NCBI GenBank assembly: GCA_938004015.1
Contig: CALKWU010000216.1
Coordinates: 1-64,000 of the forward strand
Length of the DNA: 64,000 bases
Reading direction: 5' to 3'
DNA from: an uncultured Oceanobacillus sp.
GTDB taxonomy: Bacteria; Bacillota; Bacilli; Bacillales; Amphibacillaceae
Positions 1 through 8,393 of this stretch are shown here, one piece after another. The translations under genes were made by a program, and so were the position numbers. Each line of letters opens with the position of its first letter. Within the stretch, counting starts at the first letter, position 1. The notes under the pieces were generated by a model. That model was not told the origin of the DNA. It ran no database searches and was given only the letters and a program-made list of their open reading frames with translations.

Positions 1-14
1 AATTTCATATAAAA

Positions 15-55
15 AACAGGAACAAAACTTTCTTTCAGAAAGTTTTGTTCCTGTT
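15..55 (-). terminator. Intrinsic terminator of the Na/Pi transporter gene
   Basis: A perfect 19-bp inverted repeat (15..33 with 37..55) with a 3-nt loop. Read on the minus strand, it is followed by a run of T (complement of the A-run at 11..16). It lies 10 bases past the stop codon of the transporter gene. Confidence 0.85.
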
Positions 56-64
56 CATAATGTT

Positions 65-1690
65 TCAGTGGTTCAAAATTTCTTCGGCGATATTCATCGC
101 ATGGTCACCGATCCGTTCCAAATTACTCAATATATCCACGAATACAATACCAGCTGTTGCATCACATAAACCTTCATTCACACGGATAATATGGTTTTTC
201 CTGAACTTTCTTTCCATATCATCCAGTTGTTCTTCTTTGCGTACGACTTCCAAAGCCGCTTCTTTATCGACATGATCCAAACTGCGGATCGCTTGTTTCA
301 CTGTCAATAATGCCAGATTATACATATTGTTCAAGTCTTCCAACGCTTGCTCTGTAAAAATCACTTTATTCGATACACGATAATCGATCAATTCGATGAT
401 GTTTTCAAAATGATCTCCGATACGTTCGATATCCCGGACCGTGTTGAGCAAAAAGCTATGTTTGTCCCTTTCCGGCTTCGTCATCGAATCAGCGGAAATA
501 TCGACCAAGTATTCTGTTATTTTTCTGTCCAAGTTATTGATGGCCCCCTCTATTTGGATGGCCAAATCTGCATGTTTCGTTTCCGATGTCGTCAAATATT
601 TCAATGTTTCATCCAAACCTTGGTAGGCGAATTCACCCATACGGACGACTTCTGCTTTTGCCTGTTCGAGTGCAATCGTCGATGATTTTTGGATGACGAG
701 CGGATCCAAATGTTTCGGTTTGTGTTCGATGATTGTATCTTCTCCCGGAACCAATTTCGTCACTATCCATGCAAGTACTCCAATGAATGGAAATTGGATT
801 ATTGTATTCATGACGTTGTAAGAACCATGGGCAACTGCTATCGTCATTCGTGGATCCAATGAAAATTGTTCTTCCAAAAATCCGATAAAGTAAGTGAAGG
901 GGTCCAAAAATATCAAGATAATTGTCGTACCAATCAAATTGAAAAGAACATGGGTCAAAGCTGCTCGTTTCGCCACAACCGATGCACCAAGTGCGGCTAA
1001 CACCGCCGTAATGGTAGTTCCGATATTATCACCGAACAAAACAGGAAGTGCCGCGTCCAGTCCAATCGCTCCTTCAGCATACAACCCTTGTAAGATACCG
1101 ATGGCTGCTGTCGAACTTTGGATGAGAATGGTGAACACTGTCCCGATGAGCACACCTAAAATCGGTGTTTCACTCATGCTAATCGTCAGTTCATGGAACG
1201 TTTCCGACGTACGCAATGGGCTCATTCCGGAACTCATCATATCCAGTCCGAAAAAGATTGCACCAAAACCGAATAATGCCTGTCCAGCCGCAATGACTTT
1301 TTGATTATCAAAAAAGAAAATGCAGAAGCTTCCTAAAGCCAATATCGGTAACGCATATTCTCCTATATTAATCCCGATGATAAATGCCGTCATTGTCGTT
1401 CCAATGTTTGCACCCATAATGACGCCAATGGCTTGTCGCAACGTCATAAAACCTGCACTCACCAACCCGACGGTAAGTACAGTCGTGGCTGAACTACTTT
1501 GGATGAGGATTGTCACAACAATACCGGTGATCACACCGAGAAAGGGATTCGTCGTATATTTATCCAGCAATTCCCTTAATCTATCACCGGCAGAGCGTTG
1601 TAATCCATCGCCCATGAATTTTATCCCCAATAAAAAGATTCCCAAGCCGCCTAAAAACTCAAAGATAAGCGACTGAATATCAATTTCCAA
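65..1690 (-). CDS. Na+/phosphate cotransporter family protein with C-terminal PhoU-like domain (YqeW/NptA type)
   Basis: A 541-residue membrane protein likely to import phosphate (or a related anion) with sodium. The N-terminal 310 residues are hydrophobic and contain the duplicated family motif, seen as QSSSATTVLTVGL near residue 63 and QSSTAAIGILQGL near residue 190. Residues from about 340 to the end form a soluble helical region typical of PhoU domains. The start codon is TTG, with GAAAGG ten bases upstream; the nearby ATG is out of frame and runs into a stop. In B. subtilis the comparable gene yqeW lies beside mtaB, so its place here next to an NfeD gene is different. The substrate is inferred from the family. 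Confidence 0.85.
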   Translation of the reverse strand: MEIDIQSLIFEFLGGLGIFLLGIKFMGDGLQRSAGDRLRELLDKYTTNPFLGVITGIVVTILIQSSSATTVLTVGLVSAGFMTLRQAIGVIMGANIGTTMTAFIIGINIGEYALPILALGSFCIFFFDNQKVIAAGQALFGFGAIFFGLDMMSSGMSPLRTSETFHELTISMSETPILGVLIGTVFTILIQSSTAAIGILQGLYAEGAIGLDAALPVLFGDNIGTTITAVLAALGASVVAKRAALTHVLFNLIGTTIILIFLDPFTYFIGFLEEQFSLDPRMTIAVAHGSYNVMNTIIQFPFIGVLAWIVTKLVPGEDTIIEHKPKHLDPLVIQKSSTIALEQAKAEVVRMGEFAYQGLDETLKYLTTSETKHADLAIQIEGAINNLDRKITEYLVDISADSMTKPERDKHSFLLNTVRDIERIGDHFENIIELIDYRVSNKVIFTEQALEDLNNMYNLALLTVKQAIRSLDHVDKEAALEVVRKEEQLDDMERKFRKNHIIRVNEGLCDATAGIVFVDILSNLERIGDHAMNIAEEILNH

Positions 1691-1892
1691 TCCCTTTCAT
1701 CCTTTCAACTAAACCTGAATTAAAAATGACACCCTATCTATTATTTAATAAAAATCGACCTTTTGTAAAGCTTTATTCATGAAATTTACATGAATTTAAC
1801 ATTTCTCGTCATTTTTTAAGCCTAATTGACTAAAAATGAAAAAGTCATCTTCACAATTCAGGTTAGAGGAAAGGTTCGGATTTATCCAAAAT

Positions 1893-1924
1893 AAAAATGC
1901 TTACGGATTCCGTAAAGCATTTTT
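1893..1924 (-). terminator. Terminator after the NfeD-type gene
   Basis: Imperfect hairpin with arms AAAAATGCTTACG and CGTAAAGCATTTTT and a one-base bulge. It abuts the stop codon of the minus-strand gene at 1929 and has A/T runs on both sides of the stem. Confidence 0.7.
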
Positions 1925-1928
1925 ATGA

Positions 1929-2558
1929 TCAACCTATTTCGTCCACTTCGATTTTCGTCCCATCCACTTTCACAACATGCACCTTCGTACCTCTTTCAAT
2001 CCATTTGCCATCAGATTGTGCACTGTAATTTTTCCCATTTATTTTTATCGTCCCTACCGGTCGCATGTCCGTCAGTGCGACTCCATTTTCTCCAACCAAA
2101 TTTTTATATTCCATGTTCATGGAGTTATATCCGGCTTCTTTGCTCAGCTGGTCTTTCAAGGCAATTTTGGTCCACATTTCCCGTCGTTTGAAAACTTTCA
2201 AAAAGAAAAATGAACAACCAGTGCCTAATATGACTCCGATAATGGCAAAAAGCGCAGACGTAAGGGTTGGTGCAGCTACGCCGACAGCAGTAAGCATCGA
2301 TGCGAGACCAACTGTCGCCAATGTGCCGTCATTCAATAGTTTTCCGTCAATAATAATCAGTACTAAACCGACGATATAAATAATAATCATCAATATAAGC
2401 GATCCGGTTTCAGCATAAGCGCCAAAATAAACAGATATGAAGCCAATTCCGAGCAATGCGAATAATCCGCGCATATTGACGAGCACTTCACCTATGAGAA
2501 AAAGCGTCCCGAAAAAAGTGATGATGATGCCGATCCATTCCAAATCGAAAATTGCCAT
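1929..2558 (-). CDS. NfeD family membrane protein (no protease domain)
   Basis: About 209 residues. Four or so hydrophobic helices fill residues 5-130, followed by a C-terminal soluble domain (about 145-209) that resembles the OB-fold of NfeD proteins, with the typical GENGVALTDMRPVGTI segment. NfeD proteins usually work with flotillin-like scaffolds in membrane domains. This one lacks the ClpP-like protease part found in the YqeZ homologue at 26955 and is not beside a flotillin gene. I chose the ATG at 2558 because GGGGGAGATCAT precedes it; an upstream in-frame start would add 14 residues without a ribosome site. Specific function unknown. Confidence 0.75.
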   Translation of the reverse strand: MAIFDLEWIGIIITFFGTLFLIGEVLVNMRGLFALLGIGFISVYFGAYAETGSLILMIIIYIVGLVLIIIDGKLLNDGTLATVGLASMLTAVGVAAPTLTSALFAIIGVILGTGCSFFFLKVFKRREMWTKIALKDQLSKEAGYNSMNMEYKNLVGENGVALTDMRPVGTIKINGKNYSAQSDGKWIERGTKVHVVKVDGTKIEVDEIG

Positions 2559-2626
2559 ATGATCTCCCCCTTTCAATATAACTACGAATGAGTGGTTCAT
2601 TTTGTTTCAATTAAAGGAGAAAAAAG

Positions 2627-2944
2627 ATGTCAGCAATGAAACGGTTTTCACTAACTATTCTATTACTTTTGTTGTTGCTCAGTGTGATGGACGACTTGGC
2701 GAAACGTCCTTCTCCGGTGAATGTTGAACCATCAGAAACCGAAAATGGATTCAGCTTTGGAATCGAACATATCAAGGTTAGACCAGGTGATACCGTCCTC
2801 ACCATCACCGAGGAAATCAACGATATGGAAAGTTTGGATATCGAACAGATTATCGAAGATTTTGAAACATTAAATCCCGGAACGGATGTCGACTCCCTCA
2901 TTCCTAATACATTTTATTACTTTCCATTATACAATGAACGCTGA
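2627..2944 (+). CDS. YqfZ-like exported LysM-type small protein
   Basis: A 105-residue protein with an N-terminal hydrophobic segment (a run of leucines at about residues 11-18) that could act as signal peptide or anchor. A C-terminal LysM-like domain follows, recognisable from VRPGDTVLTIT and the spacing to NPGTDVDSLIPNTFYYFPLY. LysM domains bind peptidoglycan. B. subtilis yqfZ is comparable in size and lies in the same chromosomal neighbourhood. AAAGGAG lies eight bases before the ATG. It is one of few plus-strand genes and is divergent from the NfeD gene. The role is unknown beyond likely wall binding. Confidence 0.65.
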   Translation: MSAMKRFSLTILLLLLLLSVMDDLAKRPSPVNVEPSETENGFSFGIEHIKVRPGDTVLTITEEINDMESLDIEQIIEDFETLNPGTDVDSLIPNTFYYFPLYNER

Positions 2945-2956
2945 ATAATTCTAGAT

Positions 2957-2990
2957 GAAAGAGGTTGAATATACGACTTCAACCTCTTTC
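2957..2990. terminator. Hairpin between convergent yqfZ-like and yqfX-like genes
   Basis: A perfect 13-bp stem (GAAAGAGGTTGAA / TTCAACCTCTTTC) with an 8-nt loop between two converging genes. Neither side carries a clear T-run, so termination in either direction is inferred from position. Confidence 0.5.
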
Positions 2991-2994
2991 ACCA

Positions 2995-3291
2995 TTAAAT
3001 GACGATGCGGATGAAAATGGAAAGCACACCAATCGCAATTGCGATGTTTCCTAGAGCTTCTGCACCGATTCTGCGGGACATGAATCCGAAAAAGATTCCT
3101 GCTACGGCTGTAAATAATGGCCAAACGATTAAGGATAGGAGTGAAGCTACGATGCCGATCCATCCATACGTTGTATCCGTTCGTTCCGTACTTCGTAACC
3201 TTCGTCCATCTGCAGTCAACTTTTCAGAAAATTCCGTGTCGTCATTTTCCAGTCTTCGCTTATTCGGTGTTTTGACATTTTTTCCGTTCAT
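2995..3291 (-). CDS. Small membrane protein, YqfX-like
   Basis: A 98-residue protein. The first 40 residues are charged and probably cytoplasmic (KTPNKRRLENDD and similar). Two hydrophobic helices follow (about 44-70 and 75-98), with a glycine-rich segment GIFFGFMSRRIGAEALG between them. The layout and the location between yqfT-like and yqfZ-like genes match B. subtilis yqfX, whose function is not established. GGAGGTAATAAA before the ATG is a strong ribosome site. It converges with the yqfZ-like gene and is divergent from the yqfT-like gene. The name is a synteny-based guess. Confidence 0.6.
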   Translation of the reverse strand: MNGKNVKTPNKRRLENDDTEFSEKLTADGRRLRSTERTDTTYGWIGIVASLLSLIVWPLFTAVAGIFFGFMSRRIGAEALGNIAIAIGVLSIFIRIVI

Positions 3292-3418
3292 TTTATTACC
3301 TCCATGTGCTGTCTTATATCTTTAGTTTATGGAGTCGTCCTTCACTTATAATGTCATTTGCTGGGAGGAACAAGAGAAGGTAGTCATAGCATACGTATAA
3401 AGGAAAAGGAGGGTAACG

Positions 3419-3703
3419 ATGTCATTTTTTATTAAAGAGTTGATTAAGAATAAAATCAGACAATTGACAGTGGCTGAACTTGTACATTTTGCGCATCAAT
3501 ATGGATTTTCGTTGACGGAGAGGGAAGCACATCAGATTCTTCATTATATCCAAACAGAGGATTTGGATATATTTTCTAAAGAAGCGGTCGAGGAAGTTTA
3601 TGAAAAAATCGCGGAAATCACGGATCCACAAACTGCGACAAAAGCAAGAAAGTTATTCGAACAACTGATTGTTGATTTTGGTGTAGATCATTATTTTGAG
3701 TAA
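3419..3703 (+). CDS. DUF2624 family protein, YqfT-like
   Basis: A 94-residue, largely helical, soluble protein without signal or membrane segment. The pattern INKIRQLT..ELxxxAxxYGFxLTxxEA is characteristic of the small YqfT/DUF2624 family, which sits beside nfo in many Bacillaceae. It has a strong ribosome site (GGAGGGTAACG-ATG), is followed by a bidirectional hairpin and converges with nfo. Function unknown; the linkage to nfo may hint at, but does not show, a DNA-repair role. Confidence 0.7.
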   Translation: MSFFIKELIKNKIRQLTVAELVHFAHQYGFSLTEREAHQILHYIQTEDLDIFSKEAVEEVYEKIAEITDPQTATKARKLFEQLIVDFGVDHYFE

Positions 3704-3705
3704 AA

Positions 3706-3748
3706 AAATGGGAAATGACATTCACAAAATGTCACTTCCCATTTTCAG
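3706..3748. terminator. Bidirectional terminator between yqfT-like gene and nfo
   Basis: A long hairpin with arms AAAAAATGGGAA-TGACATT and AATGTCA-TTCCCATTTT, one mismatch and a short loop. The A-run and T-run at its ends serve both converging genes. Confidence 0.8.
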
Positions 3749-3753
3749 TATGA

Positions 3754-4644
3754 TTACTGCATGATCAATTCTTTCAGTTCTGGATTGAACGTGCCTTCCT
3801 TGATCATCTCGATTTCATGTTTATATGGTGGTTTTTTGTTTTTCTTGTCTTCACCGACGAAAGGTGTCTCCAAAATTTTCGGCAAATCAGCTAGTTGAGG
3901 ATGATTAATGACATAATGTAGAGCATCAAAGCCGATATGGCCGAAACCGATATTTTCATGACGGTCTTTTCGGGCACCCTGCGGATTTTTACTGTCATTC
4001 ACATGGACAACTTTTATCCGATCTACTCCGATGATTCGATCGAATTCATCCAGCACACCATCAAAATCATTTGCAACATCATAGCCGGCATCGTGCAAGT
4101 GACAAGTATCGATGCATACGGACAATTTTTCGTTGTGGGTCACGCCATCAATGATTTGTGCAAGTTCCTCAAATGTTTTACCGATTTCCGACCCTTTACC
4201 AGCCATCGTTTCCAGGGCAATTTGCACATCGATGTCTTTCGTCAACACCTCATTTAGTCCTTCAATGATTTTATTGATTCCCGCTTCTTCCCCTGCACCA
4301 ACATGGGCTCCAGGGTGCAAGACAATTTGTTTTGCACCGATTGCTGCAGTACGTTCCATTTCACTTCGGAGAAAATCAACTCCCAGTTGGAAAGTGGCGG
4401 GCTTTTGGGTGTTGGCAATATTGATGATGTACGGGGCATGGACGACGATATCCACGATTCCATGCTCTTCCATATGTTCCCTACCAGCTTCAATATTCAA
4501 CTCTTCAATTGGTTTTCTTCTTGTATTTTGCGGAGCTCCTGTATAAATCATGAATGTGTTTGCCCCGTAAGAAACCGCTTCTTCACTCGATCCCAACAAC
4601 ATTTTTTTTCCACTCATTGAAACATGTGATCCTATTTTCAACAA
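3754..4644 (-). CDS. nfo: Endonuclease IV (AP endonuclease, deoxyribonuclease IV)
   Basis: A 296-residue cytoplasmic base-excision-repair enzyme that nicks DNA 5' of abasic sites. The TIM-barrel metal-ligand motifs occur in order: GSHVSMSG near the N terminus, VLHPGAH at about 110, ALETMAGKGSE at about 142, CIDTCHLHDAGYD at about 177, VHVNDSKN and DRHENIGFGHIG at about 213-235, and ILETPF at about 258. Together these supply the histidines, glutamates and aspartates that hold three zinc ions. Start is TTG, with GAGAGGTG six bases upstream. It follows cshB with an 18-base gap, as in B. subtilis (yqfS), so it probably belongs to the same transcript. Confidence 0.95.
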   Translation of the reverse strand: MLKIGSHVSMSGKKMLLGSSEEAVSYGANTFMIYTGAPQNTRRKPIEELNIEAGREHMEEHGIVDIVVHAPYIINIANTQKPATFQLGVDFLRSEMERTAAIGAKQIVLHPGAHVGAGEEAGINKIIEGLNEVLTKDIDVQIALETMAGKGSEIGKTFEELAQIIDGVTHNEKLSVCIDTCHLHDAGYDVANDFDGVLDEFDRIIGVDRIKVVHVNDSKNPQGARKDRHENIGFGHIGFDALHYVINHPQLADLPKILETPFVGEDKKNKKPPYKHEIEMIKEGTFNPELKELIMQ

Positions 4645-4662
4645 ATCTTACACCTCTCAGCT

Positions 4663-5979
4663 TTATTTATATCTATTCTTTTGTTTTGCAGCCAATTGTT
4701 TCTTGATTTTTTCTTGTTCTTTTCTTAATTTCTTTTTATAACCCGGCTTCACTTTCTTTGGTTTTTTCACTCGTTTCCATGCTTCTTTTTCCAATACGGT
4801 TGACTTGTTCTGTCTTCTTTTTCTTGGGTGCCAATGTTTTGCTTCAACGAACTCATCATTTTTGACTTCGACATAAGCAATGTCCACGTTCTTTTCCTCG
4901 AGTTTTCGAATCAATGGAAGGTCTTCCTCCGAGTAAATGCTGATGGCCGTTCCTTCCAAGCCGGCCCGGGCAGTACGGCCAACCCGATGGATATAGAATT
5001 CCAATTGTTTCGGTAAATCGGCATTGATGACATGACTGACCCCCGGGATATCAATCCCTCTTGATGCCAAATCAGTCGCGACAACATATTCATAACGAAG
5101 ATCTTGGATTTCTTTCAATACTCGTTTCCTTTGCCTTGGAGTCAGGCCACCATGGATGATTCCAACATTCAACCCTTCAATGAACAAAGCTTCCCACAAT
5201 GCATCCGCTTCTTGTTTTCCATTTGTGAAAATCAATGCAAGAAACGGTTGGATTACTGTTGTGATTTCTTTGACGACTTGGGCTTTTTCCCTATATTTCA
5301 AAGCGATGAACTGGTGTTTCATCGTGTCCGGTGAAAAATGTCCATCGATTTTAATGTGTACTGGATTTTCTAGGTATTTCTTGAGAAAATGTTGCAACGG
5401 TTCAGGAATCGTCGCCGAAAACACAAGCATTTGAATATCTTCTTTCGCCCGGACTAATAAGCGGTCCACATCTTCGATTAAGCCGAGTTCCAGCATTAAA
5501 TCCGCTTCATCCACAACGAATGAGTTTGCAGTATATATGGATAAACTTCCCGACAGGACCATGTCGAATATTCTTCCCGGTGTGCCGACAATGATATGGG
5601 GTGGATGTTTCAACTTTTCCATCATCCGTTGTTTATCTGTTCCACCGATTAATAGACGGCTTGTCCATACCCCTTCTTTATTTGCCAAGCGGACCATCTT
5701 CTTCACTTCTTCATGCAGTTGAAAAGCGAGTTCGCGGGTTGGTGATGTGATGACGATTTGAACTTCGCATTTGTCTGCATCAAGCTGATGGAAAAGCGGC
5801 AATAAAAATGCATGGGTTTTGCCGGAACCTGTCTGGGACTGTCCGATCACACTTTGTCCGTCCAATACGGCCGGAATGACTTGTTTTTGGATAGGTGTCG
5901 GGTGTTTGAATTGCAATTGATCGATGATTTGCAATATCGTAGCATTTAAACCTAAAGATTGAAATGTTTCTTTTGACAT
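4663..5979 (-). CDS. cshB: DEAD-box ATP-dependent RNA helicase CshB
   Basis: 438 residues from the chosen ATG, the same length as B. subtilis CshB (YqfR). Helicase motifs appear in order: Q-motif region FKHPTPIQ, Walker A SQTGSGKT, PTRELA, VDEADLML (the DEAD box), SAT, and HRVGRTARAG (motif VI). The last 60 residues are lysine and arginine rich, which suits RNA binding. CshB is a cold-shock and ribosome-assembly helicase in B. subtilis. I moved the start from an upstream in-frame start to 5979 because GAGG sits eight bases before it and the upstream 29 codons do not resemble the family. Confidence 0.93.
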   Translation of the reverse strand: MSKETFQSLGLNATILQIIDQLQFKHPTPIQKQVIPAVLDGQSVIGQSQTGSGKTHAFLLPLFHQLDADKCEVQIVITSPTRELAFQLHEEVKKMVRLANKEGVWTSRLLIGGTDKQRMMEKLKHPPHIIVGTPGRIFDMVLSGSLSIYTANSFVVDEADLMLELGLIEDVDRLLVRAKEDIQMLVFSATIPEPLQHFLKKYLENPVHIKIDGHFSPDTMKHQFIALKYREKAQVVKEITTVIQPFLALIFTNGKQEADALWEALFIEGLNVGIIHGGLTPRQRKRVLKEIQDLRYEYVVATDLASRGIDIPGVSHVINADLPKQLEFYIHRVGRTARAGLEGTAISIYSEEDLPLIRKLEEKNVDIAYVEVKNDEFVEAKHWHPRKRRQNKSTVLEKEAWKRVKKPKKVKPGYKKKLRKEQEKIKKQLAAKQKNRYK

Positions 5980-6013
5980 GTTGGATTCCTCTTTCTTTCT
6001 GCCGGTCACTTCA

Positions 6014-7132
6014 TCAAAAATAACGGAAAGGATCCGTGTTTTTTTCCGAGGTGATGATTTCCACATCGTACCCGGATAATTTTACCTTTAAATAATTCCG
6101 GATGTTCTCTTTCATGATTTCTTCTATATAATGTCCCGCATCGATGACAGCAAGCCCCATTTCCATCGCTTCTTGTGCTTCATGGAAACCGACATCTCCC
6201 GTAATGTACACATCAGCGCCGGCACGTTTCGCATCTGAAATATATTTTCCACCGCTTCCTCCGACAACGGCGACCTTTTCCACTTTTTTCTTCAGATCAC
6301 CGACAATTCGCACATAGGATAAGTTCAATTTTTCTTTGACTTTTTCCGTGAATTCTTCCAAAGTCACATGATGTTCTATTTCCCCAATTCTTCCTAGCCC
6401 GAAGGTTTTTCCTTCGTTTGCCAATGGAATGATATCAAATGCCGGTTCTTCATATGGATGAGCCTCTTGTACAGCAGTAACAACTCGATTCAACTTGGAT
6501 TCTTCGACAAGTGCTTCAATTTTCACCTCATCGACGCTTGTTATTTCTCCCACTTTACCAATGAATGGATCGGCACCTTGAACCGGTTTAAAGTTACCTG
6601 TCCCTTCAATTTCAAAGGAACAATGGGTGTAGTCTCCCTGTGTGCCTCCGCCGGCATCGCCAATCACTTGTTTTAATTGATTAACATAATCGACAGGAAC
6701 ATGGACTGCGTACTTATAAAGTTTCTCATTTCCTATTGTAACCAAAGGAGCGCTGGATACAAGTTCTAATCGTTCCGACAACATATCATTGACTCCGCCT
6801 TCAACGACATCGAGATTCGTGTGGGCTGCATAGACGGTGATGTCGTGACGCAATAACTTGGATATCGTTCGACCTTTAGGTGTGTCCAAATTGATTCGTT
6901 TCAATGGTTTGAATAAAAGAGGGTGATGTGCGATAATCAAATCCACATCCTTATCGGCAGCCTCATCCGCTACGGATTCCAGTACATCAAGGGTAATCAT
7001 GATTTTTTCGGCTTTTTTATTGTAAGAACCGATTTGTAAACCTACATTGTCCCATGAATATGCCTTTTGTAAAGGAGCCAATTCTTCCATTTGCTTAAAA
7101 ACGAACGAATTTGTCGGTATTTCTTTCTTCAT
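6014..7132 (-). CDS. Nif3-like dinuclear metal-centre protein (YqfO)
   Basis: A 372-residue member of the Nif3/DUF34 family, with the usual three parts: N-terminal metal-binding domain (IIAHHPLLFKP and VYAAHTNLDVVEGG), a central insert of about 100 residues with a PII-like fold, and a C-terminal half carrying VAVVGGSGGKY and VIDAGHYIEE. Histidines and glutamates from both ends form the two-metal site. The family is annotated as GTP cyclohydrolase 1 type 2-like but its cellular role is unsettled. The start overlaps the trmK stop by four bases (ATGA), with GGAGGTTTTGCA before it, so the two are translationally coupled. Confidence 0.9.
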   Translation of the reverse strand: MKKEIPTNSFVFKQMEELAPLQKAYSWDNVGLQIGSYNKKAEKIMITLDVLESVADEAADKDVDLIIAHHPLLFKPLKRINLDTPKGRTISKLLRHDITVYAAHTNLDVVEGGVNDMLSERLELVSSAPLVTIGNEKLYKYAVHVPVDYVNQLKQVIGDAGGGTQGDYTHCSFEIEGTGNFKPVQGADPFIGKVGEITSVDEVKIEALVEESKLNRVVTAVQEAHPYEEPAFDIIPLANEGKTFGLGRIGEIEHHVTLEEFTEKVKEKLNLSYVRIVGDLKKKVEKVAVVGGSGGKYISDAKRAGADVYITGDVGFHEAQEAMEMGLAVIDAGHYIEEIMKENIRNYLKVKLSGYDVEIITSEKNTDPFRYF

Positions 7133-7839
7133 TGCAAAACCTCCTCAATCCAAGTCAGTTCTTTCGTAAATTGCTTTATTTTTTCCAGATTAGGCGTTTC
7201 TGCTTTTTTCATTTGAATGACGATGCTCGTCAGCTTTTCCTTCTCCATACACCATTTTTTCAGGAAAACCGGCGATTTTTCTTTTAATAAGTAAGGGCCA
7301 AAGAAAAATTGCTTATCTTTCATTACTTCGTCATAAGGATTTGACCCATGCCGGTCGGCAACAAGTATTTCATAAATATGTCCCTTTTCCTCTAACATCT
7401 GTTCAGCAGTCAAATGATAACCATTGCCGTAAAGCCACTGTCTAACCTTTCGAGCTTCGACATTCGGCTGCAGGATGAGACGGTCCACCTGGGCAAGTTT
7501 CGCTTTACCTGCATGGAGAATTTCCGTTATTAGCGCTCCTCCCATTCCTGCGATGACAACATGGTCTACTCTATCCTCCACTTCGATGACTTCCAGGCCA
7601 TTCCCGAGTCTTACGGAAACTCGAGTTTCTAAACCGTGAATTTTAACATTTTCCTTTGCACTTTCAAATGGGCCTTCATTCACTTCCCCGGCAATCGCCA
7701 GTGCAGCAGGGTCTTTCATACAGACATAACATGGCAAATAAGCGTGATCCGACCCGATATCGGCAAAGTTCGCACCTGCCGGTAAAAATTTTGCTACGGC
7801 TTTCAAGCGCTTGGAAAGTTTCACAGGTTCCTGTAGCAT
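7129..7839 (-). CDS. trmK: tRNA (adenine-22-N1)-methyltransferase TrmK
   Basis: 236 residues. It methylates N1 of A22 in tRNA using S-adenosylmethionine. The SAM site is seen as FADIGSDHAYLPCYV (about 24-38), and the NPPY-like position in this family corresponds to VVIAGMGGALI (about 91). The C-terminal third is a helical, charged domain as in B. subtilis YqfN. I use the ATG at 7839, preceded by AAAGGAG; a longer frame would run back through the cccA terminator. It forms a pair with the Nif3-like gene, as in other Bacillaceae. Confidence 0.92.
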   Translation of the reverse strand: MLQEPVKLSKRLKAVAKFLPAGANFADIGSDHAYLPCYVCMKDPAALAIAGEVNEGPFESAKENVKIHGLETRVSVRLGNGLEVIEVEDRVDHVVIAGMGGALITEILHAGKAKLAQVDRLILQPNVEARKVRQWLYGNGYHLTAEQMLEEKGHIYEILVADRHGSNPYDEVMKDKQFFFGPYLLKEKSPVFLKKWCMEKEKLTSIVIQMKKAETPNLEKIKQFTKELTWIEEVLQ

Positions 7840-7866
7840 ACTTTCTTTTTCTCCTTTTTTGAAAAA

Positions 7867-7898
7867 GAAAAGCTTTCTGTTTGTGCAGAAAGCTTTTC
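7867..7898 (-). terminator. Terminator of cccA
   Basis: A perfect 13-bp stem (GAAAAGCTTTCTG / CAGAAAGCTTTTC) with a 6-nt loop and a T-rich tail on the minus strand, 15 bases past the cccA stop and ahead of the trmK ribosome site. Confidence 0.85.
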
Positions 7899-7913
7899 TG
7901 TTCATAATCTATA

Positions 7914-8297
7914 TTATTGCTTTTCACTTAACCAAGTGGCAAGAGCTTCTAACTCTTCACCTTGTACTGCCGGAACAGCTGGCATACCGCCAATTCCGTT
8001 TTGGATAATCTCTTTGATTTCATCAGCATTATATTTGGAGCCGACCGCAGTCAAATCAGGACCGCCGCCACCAGTCAAATCCGCACCATGACACATAGCA
8101 CAGTTATTTTGGTACACCGTGTCCGGATCAACACCGGCAGTTTCCCCTTCTGCTGCTCCTTCTTGTTCCTCCACTTGTTCTGTATCATCGCCTTCAGCAA
8201 CATCCACTTGTTGATTTAAGCCGATAACCGAAATAATGATTACCGCTACAACACCTAAAATGGCAATAATTGCATAAGGCATTACTACGTTCCTCAT
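7914..8297 (-). CDS. cccA: Membrane-anchored cytochrome c-550
   Basis: 127 residues. A single N-terminal transmembrane helix (about 8-27) anchors the protein, followed by an acidic, glutamate-rich linker (about 32-52). A C-terminal class I cytochrome c domain carries the heme-attachment motif CAMCH (near residue 67) and a distal methionine in GGMPAVPA. It carries electrons on the outer face of the membrane. AAGGAGGCAAACAG precedes the ATG. As in B. subtilis, it lies downstream of sigA, though here an unknown membrane gene comes between. Confidence 0.93.
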   Translation of the reverse strand: MRNVVMPYAIIAILGVVAVIIISVIGLNQQVDVAEGDDTEQVEEQEGAAEGETAGVDPDTVYQNNCAMCHGADLTGGGGPDLTAVGSKYNADEIKEIIQNGIGGMPAVPAVQGEELEALATWLSEKQ

Positions 8298-8393
8298 CTG
8301 TTTGCCTCCTTATGTATTCCCATTTTCTATCTATAAAGACTATATATAGTTTACTCTAAAACTTTCAACTTTTAAAGGGAAATGATAATAATT

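Noticed and set aside
2957..2990. Operator site for a dimeric regulator
   Set aside because: The inverted repeat lies between the stop codons of two converging genes, so a terminator role is simpler.
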